In this document: one piece after another, positions 15,340 to 24,352 of the stretch
Layout of the letters: the number at the start of each line of letters is the position of its first letter
Numbering within the stretch: the first letter of the stretch is position 1
NCBI GenBank assembly: GCA_009694025.1
Contig: SHVZ01000023.1
Location: 1-39,467, forward strand
Length of the DNA: 39,467 nt
Origin: Alphaproteobacteria bacterium
GTDB taxonomy: Bacteria > Pseudomonadota > Alphaproteobacteria > SHVZ01
Reading direction: 5' to 3'
Position numbers and translations under genes: made by a program
Notes under the pieces: model-generated
The model's database searches: none
Told to the model about the DNA's origin: nothing
The model's input: the letters and a program-made list of their open reading frames with translations, nothing else

Positions 15340-17031
15340 ATGTCGGTTCTGCCGTCCTACGACCACGGGACCTCGCCGATCAAGCTGATCGGCGAGACGA
15401 TCGGCCAGCACTTCGACCGTGCGGTTGCTACCCACGGTGGGCGGGACGCGCTGATCGTCCGCCATCAGGGACTGCGCCTGAGCTATCGGGAGCTCGGTCG
15501 GCGGGTCGACGATCTCGCCGCCGGTCTGCTCGCGCTCGGCCTCGAGCCAGGGGACTGCATCGGCATCTGGTCGCAGAACTGCGCGGAGTGGGCGCTGACC
15601 CAGTTCGCGACGGCGAAGGCCGGCCTCATTCTCGTCAACATCAACCCGGCCTATCGGCGGACCGAGCTCGAATACGCCCTCAACAAAGTCGGCTGCAAGG
15701 CGCTGGTGACCTCGCCGGCGCTGAAGACCAGCGACTATCTGGCGATTCTCAACGATCTGATGCCGGAGCTGAAGACGGCGACGCCGGGCAAGCTGAAGGC
15801 GGCGAGGATCCCCGAGCTCCGCACCGTGATCCGGCTCGGCCGCGAACGGACGCCGGGCACGCTCAACTTCGACGACGTGGCGAGCTCGGGCGGCAACGCC
15901 GAGCGTGCGCGCCTGGCCGAGCTGGCCGGGACCCTGCAGTTCGACGATCCCATCAACATCCAGTTCACCTCGGGCACCACCGGGTTCCCCAAGGGCGCCA
16001 CGCTCACCCATCACAACATCCTCAACAACGGCTACTTCGTCGGCGAAGCGATCCGGCTCACGCCCGAGGACCGCCTCTGCATCCCGGTGCCGCTCTACCA
16101 CTGCTTCGGCATGGTGATGGGCAATCTCGGCTGCGTCACACATGGCGCGGCGATGGTCTACCCGGCCGAGGTGTTCGACCCGCTCTCGGTGCTGCAGACC
16201 GTCGCCGAGGAGCGTTGCACCGCGCTCTATGGCGTGCCCACCATGTTCATCGCGCTGCTCGACCATCCGGAGTTCGCCCGCTTCGATCTTTCCAGCCTCA
16301 GGACCGGGATCATGGCGGGATCGCCCTGTCCGATCGAGGTGATGAAGCGGGTGATCGACCGCATGCACATGCGCGAGGTGACCATCGCCTACGGCATGAC
16401 CGAGACCTCGCCGGTCTCGACCCAGAGCGCGGTCGACGATCCGCTGGATCGTCGTGTCTCGACCGTCGGGCGGACGCAGCCACATATCGAGGTCAAGATC
16501 GTCGGCAGCGACGGCAGGATCGTGCCCCGGGGGACGGCGGGCGAGCTTTGCACGCGCGGCTACTCGGTGATGAACGGCTACTGGAACGACGAGGAGAAGA
16601 CCCGGGAGGCGATCGACGACGGCCGCTGGATGCATACCGGCGACCTCGCGACCATGGACGGCGAGGGCTACGTCAACATCGTCGGCCGGCTCAAGGACAT
16701 GATCATCCGCGGCGGGGAGAACGTCTACCCGCGCGAGATCGAGGAGTTCCTCTACCGCCACCCGAAGATCCAGGACGTGCAGGTGATCGGCGTGCCGGAC
16801 GACAAGTACGGCGAGGAGATCTGCGCCTGGGTCCGTCTTCGCAGCGGCGAGACGCTCGAGGAGGAGGAGATCCGCGCCTTTTGCCGAGGCCAGATCGCCC
16901 ACTACAAGATTCCGCGCTATGTCCGCTTCGTCGACGCCTTCCCGATGACCATCACCGGCAAGATCCAGAAATACATGATGCGCGAGCAGATGGTGAAGGA
17001 TCTCGGGCTCACGGTCAGGAAGACCGCTTAG
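15340..17031 (+). CDS. AMP-forming acyl-CoA synthetase (fatty-acid CoA ligase family)
   Basis: A 563-residue ANL-superfamily enzyme that activates a carboxylic acid with ATP and joins it to CoA. Motifs: P-loop [16 protein letters not shown] (about 209-224), [10 protein letters not shown], the hinge region [20 protein letters not shown], and the C-terminal [12 protein letters not shown] with the catalytic lysine. The sequence is most like medium- to long-chain acyl-CoA ligases, but chain length cannot be judged. ATG 15340 is preceded by GGGAGG at about 8 bases. It stands alone, divergent from the LivG locus and convergent with the surface-antigen pseudogene. Confidence 0.9.
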   Translation: MSVLPSYDHGTSPIKLIGETIGQHFDRAVATHGGRDALIVRHQGLRLSYRELGRRVDDLAAGLLALGLEPGDCIGIWSQNCAEWALTQFATAKAGLILVNINPAYRRTELEYALNKVGCKALVTSPALKTSDYLAILNDLMPELKTATPGKLKAARIPELRTVIRLGRERTPGTLNFDDVASSGGNAERARLAELAGTLQFDDPINIQFTSGTTGFPKGATLTHHNILNNGYFVGEAIRLTPEDRLCIPVPLYHCFGMVMGNLGCVTHGAAMVYPAEVFDPLSVLQTVAEERCTALYGVPTMFIALLDHPEFARFDLSSLRTGIMAGSPCPIEVMKRVIDRMHMREVTIAYGMTETSPVSTQSAVDDPLDRRVSTVGRTQPHIEVKIVGSDGRIVPRGTAGELCTRGYSVMNGYWNDEEKTREAIDDGRWMHTGDLATMDGEGYVNIVGRLKDMIIRGGENVYPREIEEFLYRHPKIQDVQVIGVPDDKYGEEICAWVRLRSGETLEEEEIRAFCRGQIAHYKIPRYVRFVDAFPMTITGKIQKYMMREQMVKDLGLTVRKTA

Positions 17032-17052
17032 GGCGCACGGCCCCCGATCCGG

Positions 17053-17880
17053 CTACTGCGAGGTCACCAGCCAGGCGCCGTCCGGCTGCCGGCAGGCGGT
17101 GCCATAGGCCTGCTCGGAGCGGCCGCCGATCTCCACGGTTTGCTGGAATTCGCGGCAATAGCGGCCGGCGTCGCTCCAGCCGTCGCGGGTGGCGACAACC
17201 GTCCCCCGGGCTCCTTGGTCGTGCCAGAAGATCGGGGCGCCGATCGGCGCGGCGGTTGCGGCGATCTGGGCGTCCTCGAGCGCCCGCTGCTGCTGTTCAT
17301 TCAGCACGGCGAGGATGCCGAGGGTGATTGCGGTCAGCCCGAGCCAGGGATAGGCGTCGCTATCCCGGTAGTAGCGGCCGTAGCCGTGGTACCAGCCGCC
17401 ATAGGGGCGGAGGACGACGACGTTGCGATAGACGCGACGGCGGTCGGGCCGGACGTCGAAGCGGTTCCGCTCGATCTAGGCGTCGCGGCGGTAGGGCGAT
17501 GCGGCGGAAGGTCCGATCCAGCCGTGACCGGCCCAGCGCGGCGGCTGACCGTCGCGATCGCGCCAATCGCCGCGCGAGCGGTTGTCGCTGCGGGATCGTT
17601 CCTCGCGACCGCGGTGTTCCGCCCGGGCGCGGTCGTCGCGCCGGTTGGATTCGGAGGCGCCGCGGCGCTCGGGCTGCGCCAGGTTGCGCTGCGATTGGCG
17701 CTCCTGCTCGCGCTGCTGGAGGCGCTCTACTCGCCCCTGCGGGGTATTGGCAGGTGCCTGCTCGCCGCTCATGCCGCTCGCGCCCTCCGCCCATGCCAAC
17801 GTCGCCGGGAAATCCGTCGCGGCCATGCAAAGGAGGCTGGTCGCGGCCAGGAGCGCGCGCCTCGTACGTGACGTGTTCAC
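17053..17880 (-). pseudogene. 17 kDa-type surface antigen gene interrupted by an in-frame TAG
   Basis: One reading frame is open from GTG 17880 to 17053 except for a TAG at 17478-17476 (codon 135 of 276). Upstream, GTG is preceded by AAGGAGG and encodes a signal peptide (LLAATSLLCMAATDF) and an Arg/Gln/Glu-rich region (QGRVERLQQREQERQSQRNL). Downstream of the TAG the frame continues with a Tyr- and Gly-rich stretch, a hydrophobic segment (WLGLTAITLGILAVL) and a C-terminal domain with AGRYCREFQQTVEIGG and AYGTACRQPDGAW, typical of the Rickettsia 17 kDa/RT0821 surface-antigen family. Because both halves share a frame and the antigen domain lies after the stop, a single nonsense change explains the layout. 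Several neighbouring genes end in TAG, so recoding is unlikely. It may be a sequence error. Confidence 0.75.
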
Positions 17881-18110
17881 ATCCACCTCCTTAGGGGATC
17901 CGGCTTGGCGAATGCTCGTTGAACGCACCGCAACCCTTCGATCCTGCGAGGAATCCTGAGGGCGTCCGGCGGCATTTGCGGGGCCGAACCGAGGCGGGAA
18001 GAAGGCGGGGCTGCGGATGCAGCGGTTCCGTGATCGTTTGCATTCGGTCGGCCGCCCGCCACCGAAGCTGCTAGCGTCCGATCGACCGGCGAACCCTAGG
18101 AGATCGCTCG

Positions 18111-18914
18111 ATGAATCGGCTGGACGGCAAGGTCGCCCTCATTTCCGGTGCGGCACGTGGCATCGGCGCGGAAACCGCTCGGCGCATGGCCCAGGCGGGT
18201 GCCAAGGTTGCGCTCGGCGACGTTCTGGACGACCGGGGGCGGGCGGTCGCTCGCGAGCTGGAGGCGGCGGGCGGCCAGGCGCTTTACGCGCACCTGGACG
18301 TGACGTCGGAGGTCGATTGGAACCGGGCGGTGGCCGCCGCGGTTTCGCGGTTCGGCGGCCTCGACATCCTCGTCAACAATGCCGGGGTTTTCCTCGGCAA
18401 GACCAGCGAGGAGGCGACGCTGGACGAATGGCACAGGCTCTGCGGCATCAACCTCACCGGTGTGTTCCTCGGAACCAAGCTGGCGTTGCCGGCGCTGAAG
18501 GAGAGCGCCAAGGCCAGTCCGCGTGGGAGCGCGATCGTCAACCTGTCGTCGACCGCAGGCCTGGTCGGCTCGCCGCTCGCGCCGCTTTATTCGATGACCA
18601 AGGGCGGCGTCACCCTGTTCAGCAAATCGACGGCGCTGGAATTCGCCCGCAAGAAATACCGCATCCGCGTCAACTCCATTCATCCCGGCGTGATCGAGAC
18701 CGACATGGGCGAAGAGACGTTCCGCACCCGCGCCCGCTATGCAGAAAGCAACGACATGGATGCCGCCCGGCAGGCAGGGCTGGCGACCCATCCGATCGGT
18801 CGCTTCGGCACCGCCGGCGACATCGCCAACGGCATCGTCTTCCTGGCCTCCGACGATGCCGCCTTCATGACTGGCTCATCGCTGGTCATGGACGGCGGAG
18901 TGACGGCGCAATGA
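18111..18914 (+). CDS. Short-chain dehydrogenase/reductase (classical SDR)
   Basis: A 267-residue NAD(P)(H)-dependent oxidoreductase. The cofactor motif GAARGIG is at residues 13-19, the Asp-containing ALGDV suggests NAD(H) preference, NNAG is at 89-92, and the catalytic tetrad is Asn114, Ser147, Tyr160 and Lys164 (YSMTK). The C-terminus FMTGSSLVMDGGVTAQ is typical of FabG-like and steroid-type dehydrogenases. It is not next to fatty-acid synthesis genes, so a FabG role is not supported. The TGA overlaps an ATG (ATGA) beginning a 20-codon frame, perhaps the stump of a deleted downstream gene. Confidence 0.9.
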   Translation: MNRLDGKVALISGAARGIGAETARRMAQAGAKVALGDVLDDRGRAVARELEAAGGQALYAHLDVTSEVDWNRAVAAAVSRFGGLDILVNNAGVFLGKTSEEATLDEWHRLCGINLTGVFLGTKLALPALKESAKASPRGSAIVNLSSTAGLVGSPLAPLYSMTKGGVTLFSKSTALEFARKKYRIRVNSIHPGVIETDMGEETFRTRARYAESNDMDAARQAGLATHPIGRFGTAGDIANGIVFLASDDAAFMTGSSLVMDGGVTAQ

Positions 18915-18973
18915 TCGTCCTCGACCTCAAAGGGACGGAGATTCCCATGACGTCGGCTCAACCCCTCGAGTAG
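18911..18973 (+). other. 20-codon frame overlapping the SDR stop, possible gene stump
   Basis: An ATG overlapping the SDR TGA opens a 20-codon frame ending in TAG (MIVLDLKGTEIPMTSAQPLE). A second ATG within it is preceded by GACGGAGATTCCC, resembling a ribosome-binding site. The arrangement looks like the beginning of a once-coupled downstream gene cut short before the convergent binding-protein gene. It is too short for homology and may be chance. Confidence 0.25.
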
Positions 18974-18998
18974 AATTGGGGCAAGCAACTAGTCCATT

Positions 18999-20540
18999 TT
19001 ATTCGTACCAAACATCCCAGAAACGCGGCATCCGGTAGGGCTTGTAGCCTTTCAACTTGGAGTGCACCGCGACGTACTGGCCGAGATCGCCGACCTTGAT
19101 CGCGTACACCTTCTCGTAAATCTGTTTCTGGATATCGGCGAACAACGCCTTCCGCGTCTCCATGGCGGGCGCCGAAACCAGCTTCCGGTAGAGCTCCTCC
19201 AGTTCGGGATCCTTCTTCTTGTGGATGTTGGATTCCGCGAACAGGATGGCGACGCCATAGGGTCCCTCCCACGGCTCGGTGCCGACCGCGTTCGGGACCA
19301 TGTTCCAGCCGGTCTCGCTGTTGCGCGTTCTGACCGTGCTCGGCCAGTCGAGGGTCTTGAGCGTGACGTTGATGCCCAGAGCCCGCAGCTGTCCCGCGGC
19401 CACCACGGCTGCATCGAGGTTGTTCTTGAAGGCGCTGTCGGTCAGGAACGTCAGCTCCTGCTCGGCGTAGCCCGACTCCTGGAGAAGCCTCCTCGCCTTG
19501 GCCTGATCGTGCTGATTGTAGAGTTCCTTGCCGACATCGCCGGCGAAGTAGACGCCTTCGGGATACTGCCATCCCCACGACAGCCGGTAGAGGCCATCGG
19601 AGGCGATCGCCATGATCTCTTCCATGCCAAGGCCGGCCTGAATCGCCTGGCGGAATTTCTGATTGTCGGTCGGCGGCAGCCCCGCGTTGAGGAAAAGGGT
19701 CTGGATCGCCCACGGCATGACCTTGAATACGGACACTTGAGCATTGGATTCCAGCCGCCGGCCGCTTGAAGCGGTGAGGTTGTCGACGGCCTGAAATTCG
19801 CCGGCTTCGAGCCCTGCCGCGCGCACTCCTGCCTCCGGAACGAAGCGGATCGCGATTTTGTCCAGATAGGCAGTGCGTTTTCCGCCGAAGCCGCTTGGAC
19901 CGACGAAACGCCCATCCGCTACGTAACCGTCGAACCGCTCGAGCGTGAGCTGGCTGTCGGGCGCAAAGTTTATGAACTTGTACGGCCCGGTGCCGACGAC
20001 GGCGACCTGGCTCGCGGGCTTCATACCCTCTTCGGCTGGGATCACGACCACGGGACCGCGTGGCGAGCTGAGCTGTTCGATGAAGATCGGCGCTGGCCGG
20101 CTGAACGAGACCTTCACGGTGTGCCGATCGACCGCTTGCACGTCGGTTACGACATCCATGATCTTGGCGCTGGCGCCGATCTTGCCGTAGCGAAGCAGCG
20201 ACGCGCGCACGTCGTCCGCTGTCATGTCCTTGCCGTTGTGGAACTTGATGCCGCTGCGCACGGTGATGACGACGCTCAGGCCGTCGTCGGCGAACCTATA
20301 CCCCTCGGCAAGCTGAGGAATGACACCGGCTTGCTCATCGCGCGTGAACAGGCCCTCGAACACATGCGTAGCGAAGTTCCGGGTCGCCTCCGACGACGTA
20401 ACTGCGGCGTCCAGGGTCGGAGGCTGCGCCTGCTGCGCCAGCACCACGGTGCCGCCTCGCTTTTGCGCGATCGCGTCGTCTGGAGCGAGCGCGGCGAGCA
20501 ACCCCAGACTCGCTCCGAAGACCAGCATCCTCGTCAGCAT
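18999..20540 (-). CDS. ABC transporter substrate-binding protein, family 5 (oligopeptide/nickel type)
   Basis: A 513-residue periplasmic binding protein of the DppA/OppA/NikA family with a signal peptide (residues 1-25, ending DDAIAQ). Family features: RGGTVVLAQQAQPPTLDA, then PQLAEGYRFADDGLSVVITV, SGIKFHNGKDMTADDV, GTGPYKFINFAPDSQLTLER and PEGVYFAGDVGKELY. Ligands of this family include peptides, nickel chelates, sugars and many small solutes, so the ligand is open. No permease or ATPase gene of a DppBCDF type is nearby, so this is an orphan. It is the last gene in a minus-strand series after the sulfatase (120-bp gap), which contains an AT-rich palindrome at 20599-20614. The gene is slightly less GC-rich than its neighbours by eye. 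Confidence 0.88.
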   Translation of the reverse strand: MLTRMLVFGASLGLLAALAPDDAIAQKRGGTVVLAQQAQPPTLDAAVTSSEATRNFATHVFEGLFTRDEQAGVIPQLAEGYRFADDGLSVVITVRSGIKFHNGKDMTADDVRASLLRYGKIGASAKIMDVVTDVQAVDRHTVKVSFSRPAPIFIEQLSSPRGPVVVIPAEEGMKPASQVAVVGTGPYKFINFAPDSQLTLERFDGYVADGRFVGPSGFGGKRTAYLDKIAIRFVPEAGVRAAGLEAGEFQAVDNLTASSGRRLESNAQVSVFKVMPWAIQTLFLNAGLPPTDNQKFRQAIQAGLGMEEIMAIASDGLYRLSWGWQYPEGVYFAGDVGKELYNQHDQAKARRLLQESGYAEQELTFLTDSAFKNNLDAAVVAAGQLRALGINVTLKTLDWPSTVRTRNSETGWNMVPNAVGTEPWEGPYGVAILFAESNIHKKKDPELEELYRKLVSAPAMETRKALFADIQKQIYEKVYAIKVGDLGQYVAVHSKLKGYKPYRMPRFWDVWYE

Positions 20541-20598
20541 GTTGGCTCCTCCCGGAAACGGTGAAATTCAGCGTTCAATAATACTATCGCAGAAAGCA

Positions 20599-20614
20599 AT
20601 AAGCATGAGCTTAT
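20599..20614. promoter_or_regulatory. AT-rich palindrome upstream of the binding-protein gene
   Basis: ATAAGC and GCTTAT form a 6-bp perfect inverted repeat separated by ATGA, 59-74 bp upstream of the binding-protein start at 20540. It lies in an AT-rich patch (20560-20620) that stands out from the GC-rich surroundings. Size and symmetry suit a dimeric repressor or activator site, but no regulator gene is adjacent. Confidence 0.35.
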
Positions 20615-20660
20615 CCAAGGATCGGGCACGGGTGTCCCGATGCGCTTCCGCCGTCGCCGA

Positions 20661-22131
20661 TCAGGTCAGCCAGTTGTCATCGGACTTGAGCGGCCAACGG
20701 TACTGCTCCAGCGGAGCGACCTGCCGCGCCCATGCGGAGAGAAGTGCGTGCTCCTCGCGCCGTTGCACCTGGAGGCGGGCGATCGCCTCCGGGTTCCAAT
20801 CGGCCAGGACCTTCTCCATCAGCGCGCTTCGGACCGCCGCGTGGGATGGCCGCTCCGCCAGGTCGTTTTCTTCCCACGGGTCCTCGGAGAGATCGAACAG
20901 CTCCGGCCGATGCCCGTGATGGTAAACGAGCTTCCATCGGCCGCTGCGGATCATCCGCTGAACGACGACCCGGCCACCGGACCACGACGGAGCGCCGTCG
21001 CTGACGTATTCGCAGAAGGTCTCGTCGACCCAGGCCGCGTCGGGATCGGTGAGCAGGGGGAGAAAGCTTCGTCCCTGGCTATAAGGAATGGCCGGCGCCT
21101 CCAGCGCTTGCAGCAGCGTTGCCGTCAGATCGATCGAGTTGAGGATCTGCGGTCGCCGTTGCCCCCCCCGTGAGGCGGCCTGGCCAGCGGATGACGAGCG
21201 GAATCCGTGCGGATTCGTCGTACATCGTCGATTTCCACCAGAGGCCGCGGTTGCCGAGGTGGTCACCGTGATCGGTCGTGTAGACGACGATCGTGTCCTC
21301 GGCGAGTCCGGCATGCTCGAGCGTCTCGAGGATGCGCCCGATCATGCCGTCGAGAGTGGCGACGAGGCCATAGTAAGCGGCCCTCGCCCGCATCGCCTCC
21401 TCCAGCGTAACGTCGGCGATGCCGCGGTCTTCCCGCCACCATCTCAGATACGGGTGCTCATTGCTCGGGACCGGAATGTGCGGCGGGGCTACCTTGTCCT
21501 TGAAGCGGTCGAAAAATCCGGGCTGACAGACATACGGCGGATGCGGCAGCAACCAGCCGACCACGGCCGCGAACGGCGCCTTGTCACCGGCGGCTCGGCG
21601 CCGGCCAAGCTCGGCCAGGTGATCGCACGCGGCCTGTGTCACATCATGATCGTGGAGTTCGTAGGAGCATTGCCCAGGGCCTGAATTGCGTACGCTCTCA
21701 CGGAACGGATCATTGGCCTTGTCGAGGACGCCGAGATCATGCGTCCGGCCCCCGATCCAGTTGGTGCTGTGGTCCCCGACTTCCCGCTGCGCGAAGCCGC
21801 GCAGCTGATCGGGACCCAAGGAATGCATGCGACCAAGCAGGGTCGCACGCACGCCGACGCTTCCCAGGGAATGGGCCATGGTCGGGATGCCCGACGGCAG
21901 AATGTCTTGGTTCGTCCAGCAGGACTGCGCGTAGGGGTGCCGTGCCGTCAGGAGCGACATGCGCGAAGGAAGGCAGATCGGCGACGGGCAATAGGTCCCG
22001 TCGAACGTGATCCCGCCGGCCGCCAGGCGATCGAGGTTCGGGGTCTCGGCGACGGCATCGCCGTAGCAGCCCGCAACCGACTGCGCATGCTGATCGGACC
22101 AAAGGAAAAGCAGATTCGGACGGGCGGTCAT
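20661..22131 (-). pseudogene. Type I sulfatase, frameshifted at a run of eight G
   Basis: Start MTARPNLLFLWSDQH carries metal-binding Asp13 and Gln14. The formylglycine site is Cys53 in ICLPSRMSLLTAR, matching CxPSR, which in active enzymes is converted by a separate modifying enzyme. A second metal segment is YTTDHGDHLGN. This frame continues to RWPGRLTGG and then leaves the homologous path at a run of eight G (21169-21162 on the minus strand). The rest, from PQILNSIDLTATLLQALE through LFDLSEDPWEENDLAER to 20661, is in another frame. With seven G the gene would be continuous at 489 residues, normal for this family. The closest-looking groups are choline-sulfatase and phosphonate monoester hydrolase-type enzymes; the substrate is unknown. 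The lesion may be decay, phase variation, transcriptional slippage or a homopolymer error. Confidence 0.8.
21162..21169. repeat. Mononucleotide run C8 (G8 on the coding strand)
   Basis: Eight consecutive C on the plus strand, G on the sulfatase coding strand, lie exactly where the two sulfatase frames need to join. I noticed no comparable run at the other lesions in the window. Such runs change length by polymerase slippage in vivo and are also prone to sequencing error. Confidence 0.85.
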
Positions 22132-22189
22132 GCTCGAGAGGCCTCAGCCACAAACGACTGCGCACATACTAGCCTCGAGGGCGCCTGCC

Positions 22190-23362
22190 TCACCAGTCGA
22201 CGATGGTCCCGTCGGGCAGCAGCGCCTCGACCGACGGGATCGCCTCCGGCTTGAACGGGTGCTTCTTCGCCACCCGTTCGTCGACCTCGATGCCGAGCCC
22301 GGGCGCTTCGGGGATCTGCCAGTTGCCTTCGACCATGCGGATCGGGCCCTGGACCACCTCGCCGTACCAGGGCACGGCGCCGACCATCTCCTCTTGGATG
22401 ACGAAGTTCGGGGTGGCGATGTCGAAGTGGAGTGCCGCGACGCCGGCGATCGGCCCGAGCGGGTTGTGCGGTGCCACGCCCATCATCGCGGTCTCGGCCA
22501 TGGCGGCGATCTTGCGCCCCTCCCAGATGCCGCCGCAGTGGCAGAGATCGGGCTGGATGATGCTGACGGCACGCATGCGGCAGAGATCCTCGAAGTCGCG
22601 GCGGTCGACCAGCCGCTCGCCGGTGGCGATGGGCACGCGCGTCCGCTCGGCGACCTGGCGCATGGCATCCGCATCGCCCGGCTGTACCGGCTCCTCGGCG
22701 AACATCGGCCGGTAGGGAGCCAGCGCCTCGATGCATTGCACGGCGAGCGCAACCGAGGCCGGCTTGCCGTGGAAATCGACCATGATCTCGATCTCGTCGC
22801 CCGCCGCCTCGCGCAGCGTCCGCATCCAGCCGTCGATGCCGGCGAGGGCGCCGGGGCCCGCGGTGTAGCCCAGGTAGAGCGGGAACAGCACCTTGAAGGC
22901 GCGGTAGCCCTTGGCCAGGACCTCGTGGACATAGTCCTCGAGCTGGGTGCGCTCCTTCCGGTCGTAGACCGCGCGCATGTTGCCGAGGCCGAGGTGCGTG
23001 TAGACCGGGACGCGGTCGCGGGTCCTGCCGCCGATCAGCCGCCAGACCGGCAGGCCGACCGACTTCCCGAAGATGTCCCAGAGCGCCTGCTCGATCCCGG
23101 CGATCGCCGAGCGGCCGATCACGCCGAGCTTCCAGAAGCCGTGCTTGGTCATGGCGCGGACCGCGTTCTCGATGTCGCGCGGATCGCGGCCGAGCATCAG
23201 CGGCGCCAGGTCCTCAACGCAGCCGACGACCGCGCGGGTCTTCCACTCGAGCGTCGCCTCGCCCCAGCCGAAGAGGCCGTCCTGGTCGGTCTCGACCCGG
23301 ACGAAGACCCAGTTCCGCATCTCGGCATTCACCACGAGCGTGCGGATGGCGGTGATCTTCAT
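22190..23362 (-). CDS. Mandelate racemase/muconate lactonizing family sugar-acid dehydratase (galactonate dehydratase-like)
   Basis: A 390-residue enolase-superfamily enzyme. Metal ligands are visible: Asp196 in MVDFHG, Glu223/224 in FAEEP, Glu249 in ATGERL; the acid/base residues are His198 in DFHG and His299 in APHNPLGP. The DFHG and HNPLGP pairs are characteristic of D-galactonate dehydratase (DgoD)-like members, which dehydrate aldonic acids to 2-keto-3-deoxy acids. The start is ATG 23362 (MKITAIRTLVV). No DgoA or DgoK partner is nearby, so galactonate is not certain. It lies between a secreted lactonase-like gene and the sulfatase on the same strand (gaps of 69 and 58 bp), suggesting a co-regulated sugar-acid route. 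Confidence 0.85.
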   Translation of the reverse strand: MKITAIRTLVVNAEMRNWVFVRVETDQDGLFGWGEATLEWKTRAVVGCVEDLAPLMLGRDPRDIENAVRAMTKHGFWKLGVIGRSAIAGIEQALWDIFGKSVGLPVWRLIGGRTRDRVPVYTHLGLGNMRAVYDRKERTQLEDYVHEVLAKGYRAFKVLFPLYLGYTAGPGALAGIDGWMRTLREAAGDEIEIMVDFHGKPASVALAVQCIEALAPYRPMFAEEPVQPGDADAMRQVAERTRVPIATGERLVDRRDFEDLCRMRAVSIIQPDLCHCGGIWEGRKIAAMAETAMMGVAPHNPLGPIAGVAALHFDIATPNFVIQEEMVGAVPWYGEVVQGPIRMVEGNWQIPEAPGLGIEVDERVAKKHPFKPEAIPSVEALLPDGTIVDW

Positions 23363-23385
23363 GGTAGGGCCTCGGAGGAGGGGAG

Positions 23386-23403
23386 GGATCGGCCAAGCGA
23401 TCC
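23386..23403. promoter_or_regulatory. Short inverted repeat between lactonase and dehydratase genes
   Basis: GGATCG and CGATCC form a 6-bp inverted repeat with a 6-base spacer, 24 bp upstream of the dehydratase start. It could be a hairpin in the intergenic mRNA or a protein site. It is short, and GC-rich sequence makes such repeats frequent by chance. Confidence 0.25.
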
Positions 23404-23431
23404 TACCCAACTCCGGGCCCGGTTTGGCAAC

Positions 23432-24247
23432 TCACTCGTAGAAGTCGGGCGGGCGCCTCATGCCGTCGCTCTGCGGCTTGTCGTGGTTGATCCAGAGCTG
23501 GGCCTTGTGCTGGGTCATCAGCGCTTCCAGCCGGCTCATCGAGGCCACCGTCTGGCCCCTGTCGGTGTTCATGCTGGGGATGCGCTTGTGATCCCAATTG
23601 TCCTTGAAATGAACTGCGTCGCCTGAGAGCAGAACCACGCCGGTTTTCGGCAGGTTGACCATCAGCGACTGGTGGCCGGGCGTGTGCCCGGGGGTCGAGA
23701 CGATGACGACCGAGCCGTCGCCGAAGACATCATGGTCGCCGGCGAGCTGCATCACGCTCTGGCTCGCCGGGAATGGCGTCGGCTTGCCCTGGAAGGCGAA
23801 GGCGAATTCGGCGGCCTGCATGAGCAGCGTCGAGGCCGGGAACTTGTCGAGGTTGCCGATATGGTCGCCATGGGTGTGGGAGATCGCGACGTAGCTGATG
23901 TCGGCCGGCCTGACGCCGAGCGCGGCGAGGTCGTCCATCAGCTTCTTCTTCCGCCGGGAGGTGCCGGTGGCGGCGGTGTTGCCGTTCGGCATGTCGGCGA
24001 GCGCGTCCGGATAGCCGGTGTCCCACAAGAGCAGTCCGCGCTCGTGACGGATGAGGTAGCAGTTGTCGGAATTCTCGATCGGCTTGCCGACGTTGATGCC
24101 GGGCGACCAGCGGGATTGATCGTTGGCCAGAACCTGGCCGCAATCGAAAGCATAGAGCCGCTCGAGCCCGGCGGCGTGCGCGGGCGCCATCAGAAGGAAA
24201 AGAGCGAGCGCTGGAAGAGAGGCCATCAAGGCGCTGGGACGAGTCAT
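23432..24247 (-). CDS. Secreted metallo-beta-lactamase-fold hydrolase (N-acyl-homoserine lactonase-like)
   Basis: A 271-residue zinc hydrolase with a clear signal peptide (residues 1-25, ALMASLPALALFLLMAPAHA). The zinc motif is SHTHGDHIGN with His124, His126, Asp128 and His129; further ligands are His188 (STPGHTPGH) and Asp210 (LLSGDAVHF). The segments NCYLIRHERGLLLWDTG and the overall length fit the AHL-lactonase (AiiA-like) branch, but secreted members are varied and act on diverse lactones and esters. It appears to be first in the minus-strand series lactonase, dehydratase, sulfatase, binding protein. A periplasmic lactonase feeding an aldonate dehydratase is a coherent idea; quorum quenching is the alternative. 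Confidence 0.83.
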   Translation of the reverse strand: MTRPSALMASLPALALFLLMAPAHAAGLERLYAFDCGQVLANDQSRWSPGINVGKPIENSDNCYLIRHERGLLLWDTGYPDALADMPNGNTAATGTSRRKKKLMDDLAALGVRPADISYVAISHTHGDHIGNLDKFPASTLLMQAAEFAFAFQGKPTPFPASQSVMQLAGDHDVFGDGSVVIVSTPGHTPGHQSLMVNLPKTGVVLLSGDAVHFKDNWDHKRIPSMNTDRGQTVASMSRLEALMTQHKAQLWINHDKPQSDGMRRPPDFYE

Positions 24248-24352
24248 CGTTGCCGATCTCCCCGGGAGGTTGCCGCCGGAGTGTGGACCGGCTGCGTCGC
24301 CCTCCACGCGACACGAGTGCGTGAGCGCGATGCCACATGTTAGCGTGATGCC

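Noticed and set aside
14215-16902. Long minus-strand frame across livG, the membrane protein and the acyl-CoA synthetase
   Set aside because: It is a shadow of three well-supported genes; its translation has no recognisable domain.
17476-17478. TAG recoded as an amino acid (suppression or pyrrolysine)
   Set aside because: Several intact genes here end in TAG (for example at 6220, 17031 and 38615), and no suppressor tRNA or pyrrolysine genes are visible. Nonsense mutation or error is simpler.
22132-22189. CTCGAG repeats between sulfatase and dehydratase genes as an operator
   Set aside because: The two CTCGAG hexamers are short, imperfect in their flanks and likely by chance in GC-rich DNA.
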